From JAIVGV01 sp036389335 (GTDB lineage Bacteria > Acidobacteriota > Blastocatellia > Pyrinomonadales > Pyrinomonadaceae), in assembly GCA_036389335.1 (NCBI GenBank), contig DASVQC010000066.1:1-64000 (forward strand): a stretch of DNA of 64,000 bases. Direction: 5' to 3'. The translations under genes and the position numbers were made by a program. The notes below the pieces were generated by a model, which did not search any database, was not told the DNA's origin, and worked only from the letters and a program-made list of their open reading frames with translations. Below, in pieces: positions 22,279 to 31,079 of the stretch. Numbering within the stretch: position 1 is the stretch's first letter; each line of letters opens with the position of its first letter.

Positions 22279-22844
22279 CTCTATCATTCTCACGAACTTG
22301 TAAGTGGGCAATCATTGTCGTTATTGGCCTGAATGGGCTGGTATCGGACGCGGCTTCTCGGCAGCAGCGAACAAGGTCTGACAAAATCGCCGGTCGAATT
22401 GTGAAAAATCAGCCAACTGTTTACCTCTCAATTGACCATACGGGCCCGCGGAAACCGCTTTATGAGGAAGAGAGTGGTAACGGCATCTGGCTAAAGTTAC
22501 ACAATAATACCTTGTGGCCAATAGTCTTCCCGGTTTTTGGTGTGAGCAAGGAGTGGGGCGATCTAGGAATGTTTTACGACATTGAGTTCGAAGGAGAGCA
22601 AAAATCAAGGGCGATCACTCCTTTGCCACGAGGTTATAAGTTAGGCCATGTATCCACTTTATTTACCCTACCATCAGGACGATCAGTTGTTTTCAGTATT
22701 CCACGTGAACATTTAGTGAAGGGTCTAAAAATTTGTGTTAATTTCAATTACAACTGGGAAGCAAGTGAAAGAGGTTGGGTCAGGGACGATGAGCCAAAAC
22801 ACTATGTGTATTTTTATGGCTCGGATGTTCCTATTGAACGCTGA
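22275..22844 (+). CDS. Candidate immunity or partner protein of the RHS tip
   Basis: A 189-residue protein whose ATG overlaps the RHS stop (ATGA, 22275-22278), the usual translational coupling of polymorphic toxin and immunity genes. It begins with an export-type N-terminus (RTCKWAIIVVIGLNGLVSDAAS), so it would act outside the cytoplasm. The rest is beta-rich (GIWLKLHNNTLWPIVFPVFG; VSTLFTLPSGRSVVFSIPREHL; HYVYFYGSDVPIE). It is AT-rich like the tip and unlike the host. I know no family for it. An immunity role is inferred from position; it could instead be a second secreted component. Confidence 0.65.
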
Positions 22845-23012
22845 AATCTATAGACCCCTCCTTGCCACTATATTAGTAAGTTCATCACGCCCGCATAAGC
22901 TCACGTCTTCCGTGTCACCTTCCTTTTCTTAAAGCCCTTCCAAGTATGGCTCTGCTTCGATTCGCATACCTCAGTACTGAACATATCTGGCCTTGGCAAC
23001 TGACGATAGAAG

Positions 23013-23120
23013 GCATTGGCCGCTCAGACGGCCTGCACCCAGGATCAGTCCCTGCAGTTCGCCGGGATGGTCGGCCACGCACTGCCGTTAGCACTGTCTA
23101 CTTCTCCCGCGTTGGCTTAA
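23013..23120 (+). pseudogene. Coding remnant of unknown origin
   Basis: A 35-codon GC-rich frame without a start ends LQFAGMVGHALPLALSTSPALA and a TAA, shortly before a terminator. The protein-like composition inside an otherwise AT-rich gap suggests the 3' end of a gene deleted during element decay. The remaining sequence of 22845-23012 shows nothing recognisable. Confidence 0.35.
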
Positions 23121-23146
23121 TCGCCGCGTACCGGCAGAAATGAAAA

Positions 23147-23170
23147 CGGCCCTTGACGGGCCGCTTTTTT
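23147..23170 (+). terminator. Intrinsic terminator inside the element
   Basis: CGGCCC-TTGAC-GGGCCG followed by CTTTTTT. The opposite strand also has a T-rich stretch (GTTTTCA), so it can serve both the plus-strand remnant and the minus-strand gene ending at 23187. Confidence 0.85.
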
Positions 23171-23186
23171 GTCTCAACTCTTGTAT

Positions 23187-23567
23187 TCAACATCCCATAT
23201 CAATCCGCGACATTTGCGCTGCGCCTGCCCTCAGCGGTCCGTCCATAGAGTCGTCCCAAGGAATGTTATTGCTTGCCAAATTGCTTTTTACCTTGGCCTC
23301 ATAGGCGGTAAAACACATCAGCGCTCCTGATCCTTGATACTGCTGAAGCGACCATTGCGCTGCTTGGCCGACGATGTCAGCGTAGCTATCTCCGGTGATC
23401 CCCGGCGTAGGAATGCCTAAACATCTGGCCATTCCAAAGCCTACTTCAGTAAAGCCTTGCTGGAAGTTGCCGCTAAACACGTCCTTCCATCCCGATGCAA
23501 ACAAATTTGCGCCGCTGACCGTCGCCACCGCTATCTTTTCTCCCACTGATTCGCCCGCGTTAGCCAC
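23187..23567 (-). CDS. C-terminal fragment of a larger protein, possibly a second RHS tip
   Basis: A 126-residue frame (MANAGESVGEKIAVATVSGANLF onwards, ending AAQMSRIDMGC). The frame is open upstream of this Met and reads FWDSIDNAFKDAANAVANAGES, so the annotated Met is probably internal. Homologous-looking sequence stops where the integrase fragment begins (about 23600). Ala/Gly-rich opening followed by a helical, Cys-containing end is seen in RHS or other polymorphic-toxin tips, but there is no diagnostic motif. Best read as a broken gene left by a deletion. The terminator at 23147-23170 follows it. Confidence 0.45.
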   Translation of the reverse strand: MANAGESVGEKIAVATVSGANLFASGWKDVFSGNFQQGFTEVGFGMARCLGIPTPGITGDSYADIVGQAAQWSLQQYQGSGALMCFTAYEAKVKSNLASNNIPWDDSMDGPLRAGAAQMSRIDMGC

Positions 23568-23599
23568 AGCATTCGCTGCATCTTTAAAAGCGTTATCAA

Positions 23600-24091
<492 letters not shown>

Positions 24092-24119
24092 GAAAACTTC
24101 CGCCACCGCGCGCGGGCTG

Positions 24120-24195
24120 TGGTAGGCACGGTGGGACTCGAACCCACAACCCCCGCCTTGTAAGGGCGGTCGTCTACCATTGACAGTACGTGCCT
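24120..24195 (-). tRNA. tRNA-Val (TAC)
   Basis: Minus strand, 76 bases including encoded CCA. Acceptor AGGCACG / CGTGCCT, anticodon stem CCGCC / GGCGG with loop CTTACAA giving anticodon TAC, T-arm GTGGGTTCGAGTCCCAC. The D-arm stem is short (GTC / GAC). It lies upstream of tRNA-Asp on the same strand, 30 bases apart, and the pair is probably one transcript. Confidence 0.9.
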
Positions 24196-24340
24196 GCTGG
24201 CGCGGGGACTTGCCGTCTCCCCGCGGCTCAAAACCTTTCCGACACGCGCCCGCTTCAAAGAACTGTTTGCAACGAAACTGCCGCCGAAGCGTGACCATCC
24301 TAAGAGAATCGGCGCGCGCCTGTCAAGCCGCTCGCGCCGC

Positions 24341-24398
24341 GTGAAATTCACCCGTTCCGCAAACGGATCGTGAAATTCACCCGTTCCGCAAACGGATC
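24341..24398. repeat. Perfect 29-bp tandem duplication at the end of the HAD gene
   Basis: Two identical 29-bp units, 24341-24369 and 24370-24398. The second unit encodes the last residues and the TGA stop of the phosphatase gene; the first is an exact copy directly behind it. Each unit also contains GTTCCGCAAAC-type dyad sequence. No mismatch between copies means a recent duplication or slippage event. Confidence 0.9.
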
Positions 24399-25039
24399 AG
24401 GAGGGCGCAGACTTCCGCGGGCGAGTCGCGGATGAAGTCCGCGCCCGCGCCTTCGAGTTCCGCGCGCGTGCCGTAGCCGTAAGTCAGGCCGACGGAGCGC
24501 AGGGCGTTGCGGCGCGCGGCGCGGACGTCGTGCTCGCGGTCGCCGACCATCACGGACGCGGCGGGCGCGAGCCCCTCTTCGCGCAGGAGGCGCGCGACGA
24601 GCAGCGCCTTGTCGTCGAGGTTGCCGTCGGGCGTCGCGCCGTGAACCGCGACGAAGAAGTGCGCGAGGCCGAAGTGTTCGAGGATGCGCACGGAGAACTC
24701 GGTCAGCTTCGACGTGGCGACGAAGAGGCGCAGGCCCGCGGCGCGCAAAGCCGCGAGCATCTCGCCGACGCCCGCGTAGACCGCGTTCTCGTAGAGCCCC
24801 GCGCGCGCGAACCGCTCGCGGTAGAGCGCGACGGCGCGCTCGATCAGTGCGGCGTCGTCCGTGCCGAGAATCCCCGCGAAGCCCTGGCGCATGGGCGGGC
24901 CGATGAGCTTGAGGAGGTCGCCCTGCGGGGGCGCGGGGCGACCGAGCGATTCGAGGGCGAAGCGGTAGCAGTTGGTGATGCCGAGGGCGGGCTCGGTGAG
25001 CGTGCCGTCGAGGTCGAAGAGGACGTTGTCGAGAGTCAT
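24377..25039 (-). CDS. HAD-family phosphatase (phosphoglycolate phosphatase-like)
   Basis: A 220-residue haloacid-dehalogenase hydrolase with motif I FDLDGTLTEP at residues 8-17, motif II VATSKLT, the helical cap at about 20-85, motif III Lys at DDKALL and motif IV MVGDREHDVRAARRN. The cap type matches phosphoglycolate phosphatase and relatives, which clear 2-phosphoglycolate or similar small phosphates; the substrate cannot be read from sequence. It follows a small gene by 27 bp, probably in one transcript. The C-terminus is encoded by one copy of a 29-bp tandem repeat. Confidence 0.9.
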   Translation of the reverse strand: MTLDNVLFDLDGTLTEPALGITNCYRFALESLGRPAPPQGDLLKLIGPPMRQGFAGILGTDDAALIERAVALYRERFARAGLYENAVYAGVGEMLAALRAAGLRLFVATSKLTEFSVRILEHFGLAHFFVAVHGATPDGNLDDKALLVARLLREEGLAPAASVMVGDREHDVRAARRNALRSVGLTYGYGTRAELEGAGADFIRDSPAEVCALLIRLRNG

Positions 25040-25066
25040 GAGCCGCGGGCGTCGGGGCGTGGGGCC

Positions 25067-25306
25067 TTACAGGAGCCAGACGGGGAGTTGCTCGCCGCGG
25101 CGAGCCTCCCCGCGAGGGTTGTCACGCGCCTCATCGTCCGATCCGTCTGCGCCGTCGCGCGGAGTCTCGCCGGGCGCGGCGGGTCGCGCGTCGTCGGTCG
25201 TCGCGCCCGCGCCGCGTCCGTCGCCTTCGCCGCGCCGCCGCCTGTCGCCGACGGGCTCGATGAGCACGTCGTTCACCTGTGAGTCGAGCCTGCCGATGAC
25301 GGGCAT
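25067..25306 (-). CDS. Small hydrophilic protein upstream of the HAD gene
   Basis: A 79-residue protein. ATG 25306 is preceded by a strong AAGGAG at eight bases, the main support for translation. The first 18 residues look folded (MPVIGRLDSQVNDVLIEPV); the rest is low-complexity, rich in Arg, Gly, Asp and Glu, and ends LPVWLL. No known domain. It is the first gene of a probable two-gene unit with the HAD phosphatase and is divergent from the VWA gene at 25380. Confidence 0.6.
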   Translation of the reverse strand: MPVIGRLDSQVNDVLIEPVGDRRRRGEGDGRGAGATTDDARPAAPGETPRDGADGSDDEARDNPRGEARRGEQLPVWLL

Positions 25307-25379
25307 CGCGTCCGCTCCTTCCGGTCGTCAAACTTTGCGGCTATCATTACTAACACAACTCGCCCGAAAGCGTAGGCCC

Positions 25380-26645
25380 ATGACGAAGCATCTTCCGAAA
25401 AAATCCGACGCCGGCTGGCTCCTGTTCTCCGTGCTGCTGGCGATCTCTACCATCGCGGCCTTCGCGCGGAGCGTTTACGGGCAGGCGCAGACTGCGCCCG
25501 CCACGCAGGGGCGGCCCGCGCAGAGACCGCGCCGCGTTGGCGCGCAGGGCGCGCAGCCGAAGCCTACGCCGATAGCGAAACCCGACGCCGGGCAGGGCGC
25601 GCCCGTCGAGGTCGGCGACGACGAGGTGCTGCGCGTCGACACGCAGCTCGTGCCCGTGCCGGTCGTCGTGCGCGACCGCGCGGGGCGGCCCGTGGCGAAT
25701 CTCCGCGCGGAGAACTTCACGGTCTTCGAGGACGGGCGGCCACAGCGCGTGACGAACTTCTCGACCACCGACGCGCCCTTCGAGATCGCGCTGCTGCTCG
25801 ACACCTCCGGCTCCACGCGCGAGGACATCGGCCTCATCCGCCGCGCCGCCAACCTCTTCATCGAAGCCCTGCGCCCCGGCGACCGCGTCTCCATCGTCGC
25901 CTTCAACACGAGGCAGGAGGGGGCGGCCAAGCTCGCCGCCGTCGAGGTGAAGACGCCCCTGACGGACGACCGCGAGCGCCTGCGCGACGCGCTCGACCGC
26001 GTCGGATCGAGCAACGGCACGCCCTTCTACGACGCGCTCGAACGGGTCGCGCTCGAAGTCTTCCGCGAGCCGCCGCGCGAGGAGGTGCGTGGCCGCCGCG
26101 CCCTCGTCGCGCTGACCGACGGGGTTGACTCGACGAGCGAGGCGGAGTTTGAAGAGTCGCGCGCGCGCCTGGCGAAGTCGGGCATCATCAGCTACTTCGT
26201 GCAGGTCAACACGGAGGACTTCGTCGAGGAGAGGCTGCTGCGCGACTGCCGCGACGACGGTCGCCTCTCGCTCTCGAAGGTGCAGCTCCAACGCTACCGG
26301 CGCATCTACGCCGCCGGGGCCGACGCCGCCGACTACGCGAACTTCTGCCAGATGGGGCAGTTCGAGCGCATCGACATCAGCCGCCGCCTCTACCAGCTCG
26401 CGCGCTCCGAGATGCAGCAACTCGCCAAGGACTCCGGCGGCAAGACCTTCGACGCCCTCGACCTGCGCGACGCGCGCCGCGCCTTCGCAGAGGTCGCCGA
26501 AGAGATCGGCAAGCTCTACAGCCTCGGCTACTACTCGACGAACAAGGCGCGCGACGGCTCCTTCCGCCAGATTCACGTCGAGGTGCGCGGCGTCCCCGGC
26601 GCGCAGGTCACGGCGCGCGAGGGCTATCAGGCCCCGAAGGGCTAG
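25380..26645 (+). CDS. Secreted VWA-domain protein (acidobacterial type)
   Basis: A 421-residue protein with a signal or anchor segment near 15-35 and a low-complexity linker. The block VEVGDDEVLRVDTQLVPVPVVVRDRAGRPV with FTVFEDGRPQRVTNF marks the VWFA-related acidobacterial family. The VWA domain has a full MIDAS (LLLDTSGSTRE; TDGVDST). A 45-residue insertion (RLLRDCRDDGRLSLSKVQ onwards) contains two Cys. The end, SLGYYSTNKARDGSFRQIHVEV, is the conserved family tail. Two paralogs lie at 59.4 and 60.9 kb. Function is unknown; VWA domains usually mediate metal-dependent protein contacts outside the cell. An upstream extension of the frame is antisense to the HAD gene and rejected. Confidence 0.92.
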   Translation: MTKHLPKKSDAGWLLFSVLLAISTIAAFARSVYGQAQTAPATQGRPAQRPRRVGAQGAQPKPTPIAKPDAGQGAPVEVGDDEVLRVDTQLVPVPVVVRDRAGRPVANLRAENFTVFEDGRPQRVTNFSTTDAPFEIALLLDTSGSTREDIGLIRRAANLFIEALRPGDRVSIVAFNTRQEGAAKLAAVEVKTPLTDDRERLRDALDRVGSSNGTPFYDALERVALEVFREPPREEVRGRRALVALTDGVDSTSEAEFEESRARLAKSGIISYFVQVNTEDFVEERLLRDCRDDGRLSLSKVQLQRYRRIYAAGADAADYANFCQMGQFERIDISRRLYQLARSEMQQLAKDSGGKTFDALDLRDARRAFAEVAEEIGKLYSLGYYSTNKARDGSFRQIHVEVRGVPGAQVTAREGYQAPKG

Positions 26646-26650
26646 GCCGG

Positions 26651-26920
26651 ATGAAAAAAATTTCGCTCCCCATTCTCGCCCTCCTCCTGCTCTGCGCGCC
26701 CGCCCTCGCCCAAAAGCGCGCCTGCGATTACGGCGCAACGATTTGTGAGGCGGGCGCGAAGGCCGACGCGATCTTCGTCGGCGAGGTCAGGAGGATCGTC
26801 CCGGCGACGACTGAAGTGGGGCAGACCGCCGACGATTACGATCAGACCGCTTACGTCACCGTCCACAAAGTTCTCAAAGGGACGAAAAGGCGCAGCCGGG
26901 CACTCATCGTTGTCAGATGA
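26651..26920 (+). pseudogene. Truncated exported protein at the island boundary
   Basis: Starts six bases after the VWA stop with a clear signal peptide (MKKISLPILALLLLCAPALAQ) and continues CDYGATICEAGAKADAIFVGEVRRIV, then TAYVTVHKVLKG. This matches the first domain of larger exported proteins known from acidobacteria (often with a carboxypeptidase-like regulatory domain). The frame ends after 89 residues as it enters GAAGCATAA repeats at 26919, where the base composition also changes. I read it as the 5' piece of a gene cut by insertion of the 27-42 kb island. Confidence 0.6.
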
Positions 26921-26970
26921 AGCATAAAGCGTGAATCAGGAAGCATAAAGCGCGAAAATTTGAAGCATAA
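26919..26970. repeat. GAAGCATAA repeats at the left island edge
   Basis: Three copies of GAAGCATAA (26919, 26940, 26962), spaced about 21-22 bases (three heptamers), the first two continuing AAGCG. The same nonamer recurs as an inverted pair at 41267-41332, and related heptamers lie at 42042-42085. Confidence 0.7.
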
Positions 26971-27052
26971 ATTGCAAAAGAGATGGTGTAAGGTGTCAGG
27001 CCACGCCTAACAGGCTTGTACCTTATTTTCATGTTCTTGGAGTAGTGAAAGG

Positions 27053-27622
27053 ATGAATATCCTCACAGCGGTTGAGACAGTCTTGGCAGATGCCGGCGAG
27101 CCGCTCCACTACAAAGAGATTACCAAGCGTTTACTAAATAGAGGGCTTTGGACCACATCCGGCCAAACGCCGGACGCCACGGTCAACGCACAGTTGGCCG
27201 TTGACATAAAGCGACGTGGCGAAGCCTCCAAATTCCGCAGGGCCGACAAGGGCGTCTTTGCTTTAAGAGCTTGGGCACCCGCCAACCCACAGCCCCAGCC
27301 CGCACCATCTCCCGCACCACCTACACACCTGTCATTCACGGACGCCGCCGAAAAAGTGCTGGACAAGTACGCTGACAAGTCGCCAATGCACTACCGGGCC
27401 ATCACGGATAAAGCCCTGGAGTTGGGACTCATCGCCACGGCCGGTAAGACGCCGGAGGCTACCCCCTACGCACAGATCATTACCGAAATTCAAAGGAGGA
27501 CGAGACGGGGCGAGCGCCCTCGCGGGGCTGGTTTCGTCCCGAGCCGCCGCGAAGATTCTAGGAACAACCTCAATCTACTTTTATCAAAAGTATGTTCACC
27601 GAGGGCGTATAACGGCTATTAA
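27053..27622 (+). CDS. Double HARE-HTH protein, 3' end broken
   Basis: Two HARE-HTH winged-helix domains: 1-73 (LTAVETVLADAGEPLHYKEITKRLLNRGLW to KGVFALRAW) and about 94-150 (SFTDAAEKVLDKYADKSPMHYRAITDKALELGL to EIQRRTRRGERPR), joined by a Pro/Ala linker. HARE-HTH domains are found in RNA polymerase delta, chromatin proteins and restriction endonucleases, where they precede a nuclease domain. After GERPR the family ending is lost and the frame runs out of phase over a different HTH gene for about 40 residues. A deletion near 27515 appears to have fused the two. The remaining part could still bind DNA. Confidence 0.7.
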   Translation: MNILTAVETVLADAGEPLHYKEITKRLLNRGLWTTSGQTPDATVNAQLAVDIKRRGEASKFRRADKGVFALRAWAPANPQPQPAPSPAPPTHLSFTDAAEKVLDKYADKSPMHYRAITDKALELGLIATAGKTPEATPYAQIITEIQRRTRRGERPRGAGFVPSRREDSRNNLNLLLSKVCSPRAYNGY

Positions 27623-27902
27623 AGCACGTAGCACGCGTAGCCATCAATTTTTTAGGTTAGAAGACGTAAATGAACTTGTCGAATTAAAGAGGCAGGCTAT
27701 TGGGACGGCTGAAGCTGCTGAAATTTTAGGCGTATATCCTAAGGGTATTTATAAGCTGGTTGATTCGGATAAGCTTAAGGTTGTTTCCGGCCCCGGAGTT
27801 GATGGCTTCGGGCGTAACCGTTATCTGCGTAGCGATATCGAATATCTGCGCCTAGAAAGAATGAACGCAAAACCGGTGAAACAGGAACGGCACCTCCCAT
27901 GA
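27528..27902 (+). pseudogene. Start-less two-HTH DNA-binding protein
   Basis: In the frame one base ahead of the HARE gene, an open stretch without a start codon reads LVSSRAAAKILGTTSIYFYQ, then FFRLEDVNELVELKRQAIG, TAEAAEILGVYPKGIYKLVDS and YLRSDIEYLRLERM before TGA at 27900. This is two consecutive MerR/excisionase-type helix-turn-helix modules. The N-terminal Met region is missing, so it appears to be the 3' part of a gene joined to the HARE gene by deletion. The codons are AT-richer than those of neighbours. Confidence 0.65.
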
Positions 27903-27973
27903 GTCTGAGAATTGGCATTATGTTTCTTATAACAGCTACTATTGCCTACCTTTTACTTGCGGATGTGGTGTAA
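27899..27973 (+). CDS. 24-residue hydrophobic peptide
   Basis: ATG 27899 overlaps the stop of the HTH frame (ATGA). The peptide is MSLRIGIMFLITATIAYLLL plus ADVV, a single membrane-spanning stretch after a positively charged N-terminus. The stop-start overlap suggests coupled translation, and the shape is that of small membrane peptides such as type I toxins. With no ribosome site of its own and a damaged upstream gene it may not be expressed. Confidence 0.3.
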   Translation: MSLRIGIMFLITATIAYLLLADVV

Positions 27974-28059
27974 ATGTTTTTGACTTACATGTTGATAAGA
28001 GCAGTGTAGGGGCGTGAACCTTTCGACGGATCTTAACTAGCCCTAAAAGTGTTTATGGC

Positions 28060-29034
28060 ATGAAAATGACAACCCCACACTTTCCATTCGACCTGTTCAA
28101 TAACGACAGGATGCCGGGGATCGTAGGAGAGCTAATAAGGGCTACTCGCCATCTGAGTATGTTTCCGCCTTTTCCATGGGGGCAGTGGTTTTACGGGCGG
28201 CTGCTCAGAGATAGATGGTTAACCCTTCCGGGGGACTTAATCGAGTTAGGGGTTGGCTTGGGGGGGATGTCTATCTTCTTAGGCTCTCTGGTGAAAGAGA
28301 CAGACAAACGGGTGTGGAGTTTAGATAGCTTTGTAGGGTTACCCGCGCCCGATCCCGCAAAGGATAACCCCTACTTCAAAGAGGGAGATTACGGGCCGAG
28401 GGCAGACGCATCCGACTTGTTTGTAAGGTTTCAAACAGCCATTGATCACTTCGGCTTGAAGGAGACGGTCAGACCCATTAAAGGATTCTTTTCTATAACC
28501 TTAGGGCAGTTGCCGGTGGAGCAGCAGTTCTGCTTGGCCCACTTGGACTCGGATATTTACGAGTCGATCTTGGTCTCACTTGAGGGGGTATATGACCGCG
28601 TCGTCGAGGGAGGTGTGATAATAATCGACGACTATTTTCACCATGCGCAGGGTGCAGTGCGGGCGGCGGCGGATTTCTTCAACAGCAGAAGAATTCGCCC
28701 CGTCTATCATGTCTCATTCCCTTATTCAGTGTTTATGTTCAAAGGGGAGGAGGCGGGACAGTCGCAGAAGAGGAGCCTGGACGGAAACATATACTCCTTT
28801 GAATGGCTAAGGAGAGATACCCATTTCACGCGGATCTTGCGGCTGAGCATGGAGAAGGCAGTCAGGGACGGCGAGGATGGTAAGAGCTTTCAGAATCGCT
28901 CAATGCTGTTGGAACTGCTCCGCTCGCGAGAGAGCCATAGCTCGGACATCTACGTATACTGGAGGGCGATGGAATCTTTCTGGGATTCATTCGCCGATTG
29001 CGAAGACGCCGTCCGCCTGCCCCAGCTAATTTGA
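28060..29034 (+). CDS. TylF/MycF-type O-methyltransferase
   Basis: A 324-residue SAM-dependent methyltransferase of the macrocin-O-methyltransferase family. SAM-binding block LIELGVGLGGMSIFLG (about 63-78), VWSLDSFVGLPAPD, then the metal/substrate block LAHLDSDIYESILVSLEGVYDRV and GGVIIIDDYFH. Known members methylate sugar hydroxyls on macrolides or novobiocin in a magnesium-dependent way. Residues after about 225 form a helical C-terminal extension of some 95 residues that I do not recognise. Four bases separate its stop from the sigma54 activator, so the two are likely one operon. The acceptor in this island is unknown. Confidence 0.82.
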   Translation: MKMTTPHFPFDLFNNDRMPGIVGELIRATRHLSMFPPFPWGQWFYGRLLRDRWLTLPGDLIELGVGLGGMSIFLGSLVKETDKRVWSLDSFVGLPAPDPAKDNPYFKEGDYGPRADASDLFVRFQTAIDHFGLKETVRPIKGFFSITLGQLPVEQQFCLAHLDSDIYESILVSLEGVYDRVVEGGVIIIDDYFHHAQGAVRAAADFFNSRRIRPVYHVSFPYSVFMFKGEEAGQSQKRSLDGNIYSFEWLRRDTHFTRILRLSMEKAVRDGEDGKSFQNRSMLLELLRSRESHSSDIYVYWRAMESFWDSFADCEDAVRLPQLI

Positions 29035-29038
29035 GGAA

Positions 29039-30907
29039 ATGCGTCCTGTTATGAACCCTCAGTTGATAAGTATCGCGGGCGCTCGAAAGGGTACAGTCTT
29101 CGAGTTAATGGGGGAAGAGGTGTCTGTCGGGCGCGACACATCTAACTGGCTGTCGCTGAATGACAGGTCCGTGTCCCGGCATCATTGCCTCATCCGCCCG
29201 GACGGCGGGGGCTTCAGGATCATTGACCTGGAAAGTCATAACGGTACTTTTGTGGACGGCGTGCCGGTGAGCGACCACCCGCTCTCACATGGGAGCGTGA
29301 TCCATGTTGGCGAGACATTCTTTCTATTCCTAACACACGAGGAGGTCGGGCCGGGGCCTGCGCTCGGCGTGCAGCTTGACGAGGGCACTCTAATAACTAG
29401 GTCCACCGTGCGGGTTCGCTTGGAGGACGTCCTTTACATGGTGGCGCACGACCTCAACATCTTGATGAAGGTATGTGCCAAGATTAACTCGGTCACATCC
29501 GTCTCCGCTCTGCAACAAGAACTGCTCAACTCCATATTTGAGGTCGTACCGGCGGAGCGTGGCGCGATTATCCTCTCGGACAGGAGTCTTGACCATAACT
29601 TCTCCGCCTTCGGGATTAGCAAACCGCCCGGCGCGCCGCACCCCATTCAGGTGAGCCGTACGGTCGCACAGCAGGTTCTCAGGGAAGGCATCGCGCTGAT
29701 GAGCAACGATGTCGTTGAGAGCGACCGGTTAAAGTCAGAGAGCTTAATCTCGTTGAAGGTCTGTTCAGTGCTATGCGTGCCGTTAATGCTCCTCGATGAC
29801 GTAATCGGCGTAATATACCTCGACGCCACTGGCGCCACGGCGGGCTTCAATGAGAGCCACCTTCAGATGGTCGCGGCGATCGCGGGGCTGGCCTCCGGCG
29901 TGCTTGACCGGGCGCAACGCATGCAACTCCTTGAGGAGGAGAACCAGCGACTGAAGACGGCCTCCCGGATCGAGCACAACATGGTCGGCGAGAGCCCGCG
30001 CATGCGGGAGGTCTACGCGTTTATCGAAAAGGTCTCGCGTAGCGACACGACCGTGCTGATACAGGGCGAGAGTGGCACCGGCAAGGAGTTGGCAGCGCAC
30101 GCCATACACCTTAACAGCCCACGGGCGGATAAGCCTTTCGTGGCCGTTAACTGTGCTGCGCTCACGGAGACCCTGATAGAGTCAGAGTTGTTCGGCTACG
30201 AGAAGGGTGCCTTCACCGGCGCCGTCGCCCAGAAGAAGGGGAAGTTCGAGGCCGCCGCGGGCGGCACCATCTTTCTAGACGAGGTGGGGGAGGTGTCGCC
30301 TACTGCCCAGTCGAAGCTGCTCCGCGTTCTACAGGAGAAGGAGTTCGACCGCGTCGGTGGCGCGCGGCCCGTCAAGCTGGACGTGAGGATCGTGGCCGCT
30401 ACGAATAGGGATTTGGCGGATGAGGTCGCCGCGGGACGCTTCCGCAAAGACCTGTACTACCGCCTGAACGTCGTCACGCTCACGATGCCGTCGCTGCGCG
30501 ACAGGGGGGAAGACATAACGCTGCTGGCGAGCTACTTCACGGCGAAGTACGCCGAAAAGTGCAAGCGGCGCGTGACGGGACTTACGGCCGAGGCTCGCGC
30601 CTGCATGCTCAGATACGGTTGGCCCGGCAACGTACGCGAGTTGGAGAACGCCGTCGAGCGCGCGGTCGTCCTCGGCTCGACCGAGCGCATCCAGCCGGAA
30701 GACCTGCCCGAAGCCATCCTCGAAACCATGACGGACGACGTACACTCCGCTGGCTATCAGGACGCGTTGCGCGAGGCAAAGAGGCAGATAGTCGCCGGGG
30801 CGCTGACGGCGGCCGGCGGGAACCACAAGGATGCCGCGCGGGCGTTGCGCATCCACCCGAATAATCTGCACCGGCTGATACGCAACCTCGGGTTGAAGCC
30901 GCAGTGA
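29039..30907 (+). CDS. FHA-GAF-AAA+ sigma54-dependent activator
   Basis: A 622-residue transcription activator. FHA domain at about 15-95 with SVGRDTSNWLSLNDRSVSRHH and SHNGTFVDG, which reads phosphothreonine. GAF-like domain at about 145-295. AAA+ domain at about 316-545 with Walker A GESGTGKE, the sigma54 loop GAFTGA and Walker B TIFLDEVGEVS. Fis-type HTH at the end (GNHKDAARALRIHPNNLHRLIRNL). FHA in place of a receiver domain ties it to Ser/Thr kinase signalling, and the kinase at 32.4 kb is the natural candidate. I searched nearby upstream regions for a GG-N10-GC promoter and saw no convincing one. ATG 29039 follows GAGG. Confidence 0.92.
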   Translation: MRPVMNPQLISIAGARKGTVFELMGEEVSVGRDTSNWLSLNDRSVSRHHCLIRPDGGGFRIIDLESHNGTFVDGVPVSDHPLSHGSVIHVGETFFLFLTHEEVGPGPALGVQLDEGTLITRSTVRVRLEDVLYMVAHDLNILMKVCAKINSVTSVSALQQELLNSIFEVVPAERGAIILSDRSLDHNFSAFGISKPPGAPHPIQVSRTVAQQVLREGIALMSNDVVESDRLKSESLISLKVCSVLCVPLMLLDDVIGVIYLDATGATAGFNESHLQMVAAIAGLASGVLDRAQRMQLLEEENQRLKTASRIEHNMVGESPRMREVYAFIEKVSRSDTTVLIQGESGTGKELAAHAIHLNSPRADKPFVAVNCAALTETLIESELFGYEKGAFTGAVAQKKGKFEAAAGGTIFLDEVGEVSPTAQSKLLRVLQEKEFDRVGGARPVKLDVRIVAATNRDLADEVAAGRFRKDLYYRLNVVTLTMPSLRDRGEDITLLASYFTAKYAEKCKRRVTGLTAEARACMLRYGWPGNVRELENAVERAVVLGSTERIQPEDLPEAILETMTDDVHSAGYQDALREAKRQIVAGALTAAGGNHKDAARALRIHPNNLHRLIRNLGLKPQ

Positions 30908-31079
30908 GTGTCGGTGTATCTCTCCCGCCGAACGGCCTCCGCTACGGCGCACATCGTTCTTGTAATATCTGCATAGCCCGTATAGACTGCGCAGGCTCAT
31001 GTCCCTGCCTGCGGTCAGGTGTTCAGTCCACTGCGGTACACCCACCCGACCACCAAAACCCAGAAGGAGAATGCTTGTT

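Noticed and set aside
25350..26738. 462-codon minus-strand frame
   Set aside because: Antisense of the VWA gene with an intact MIDAS on the plus strand.
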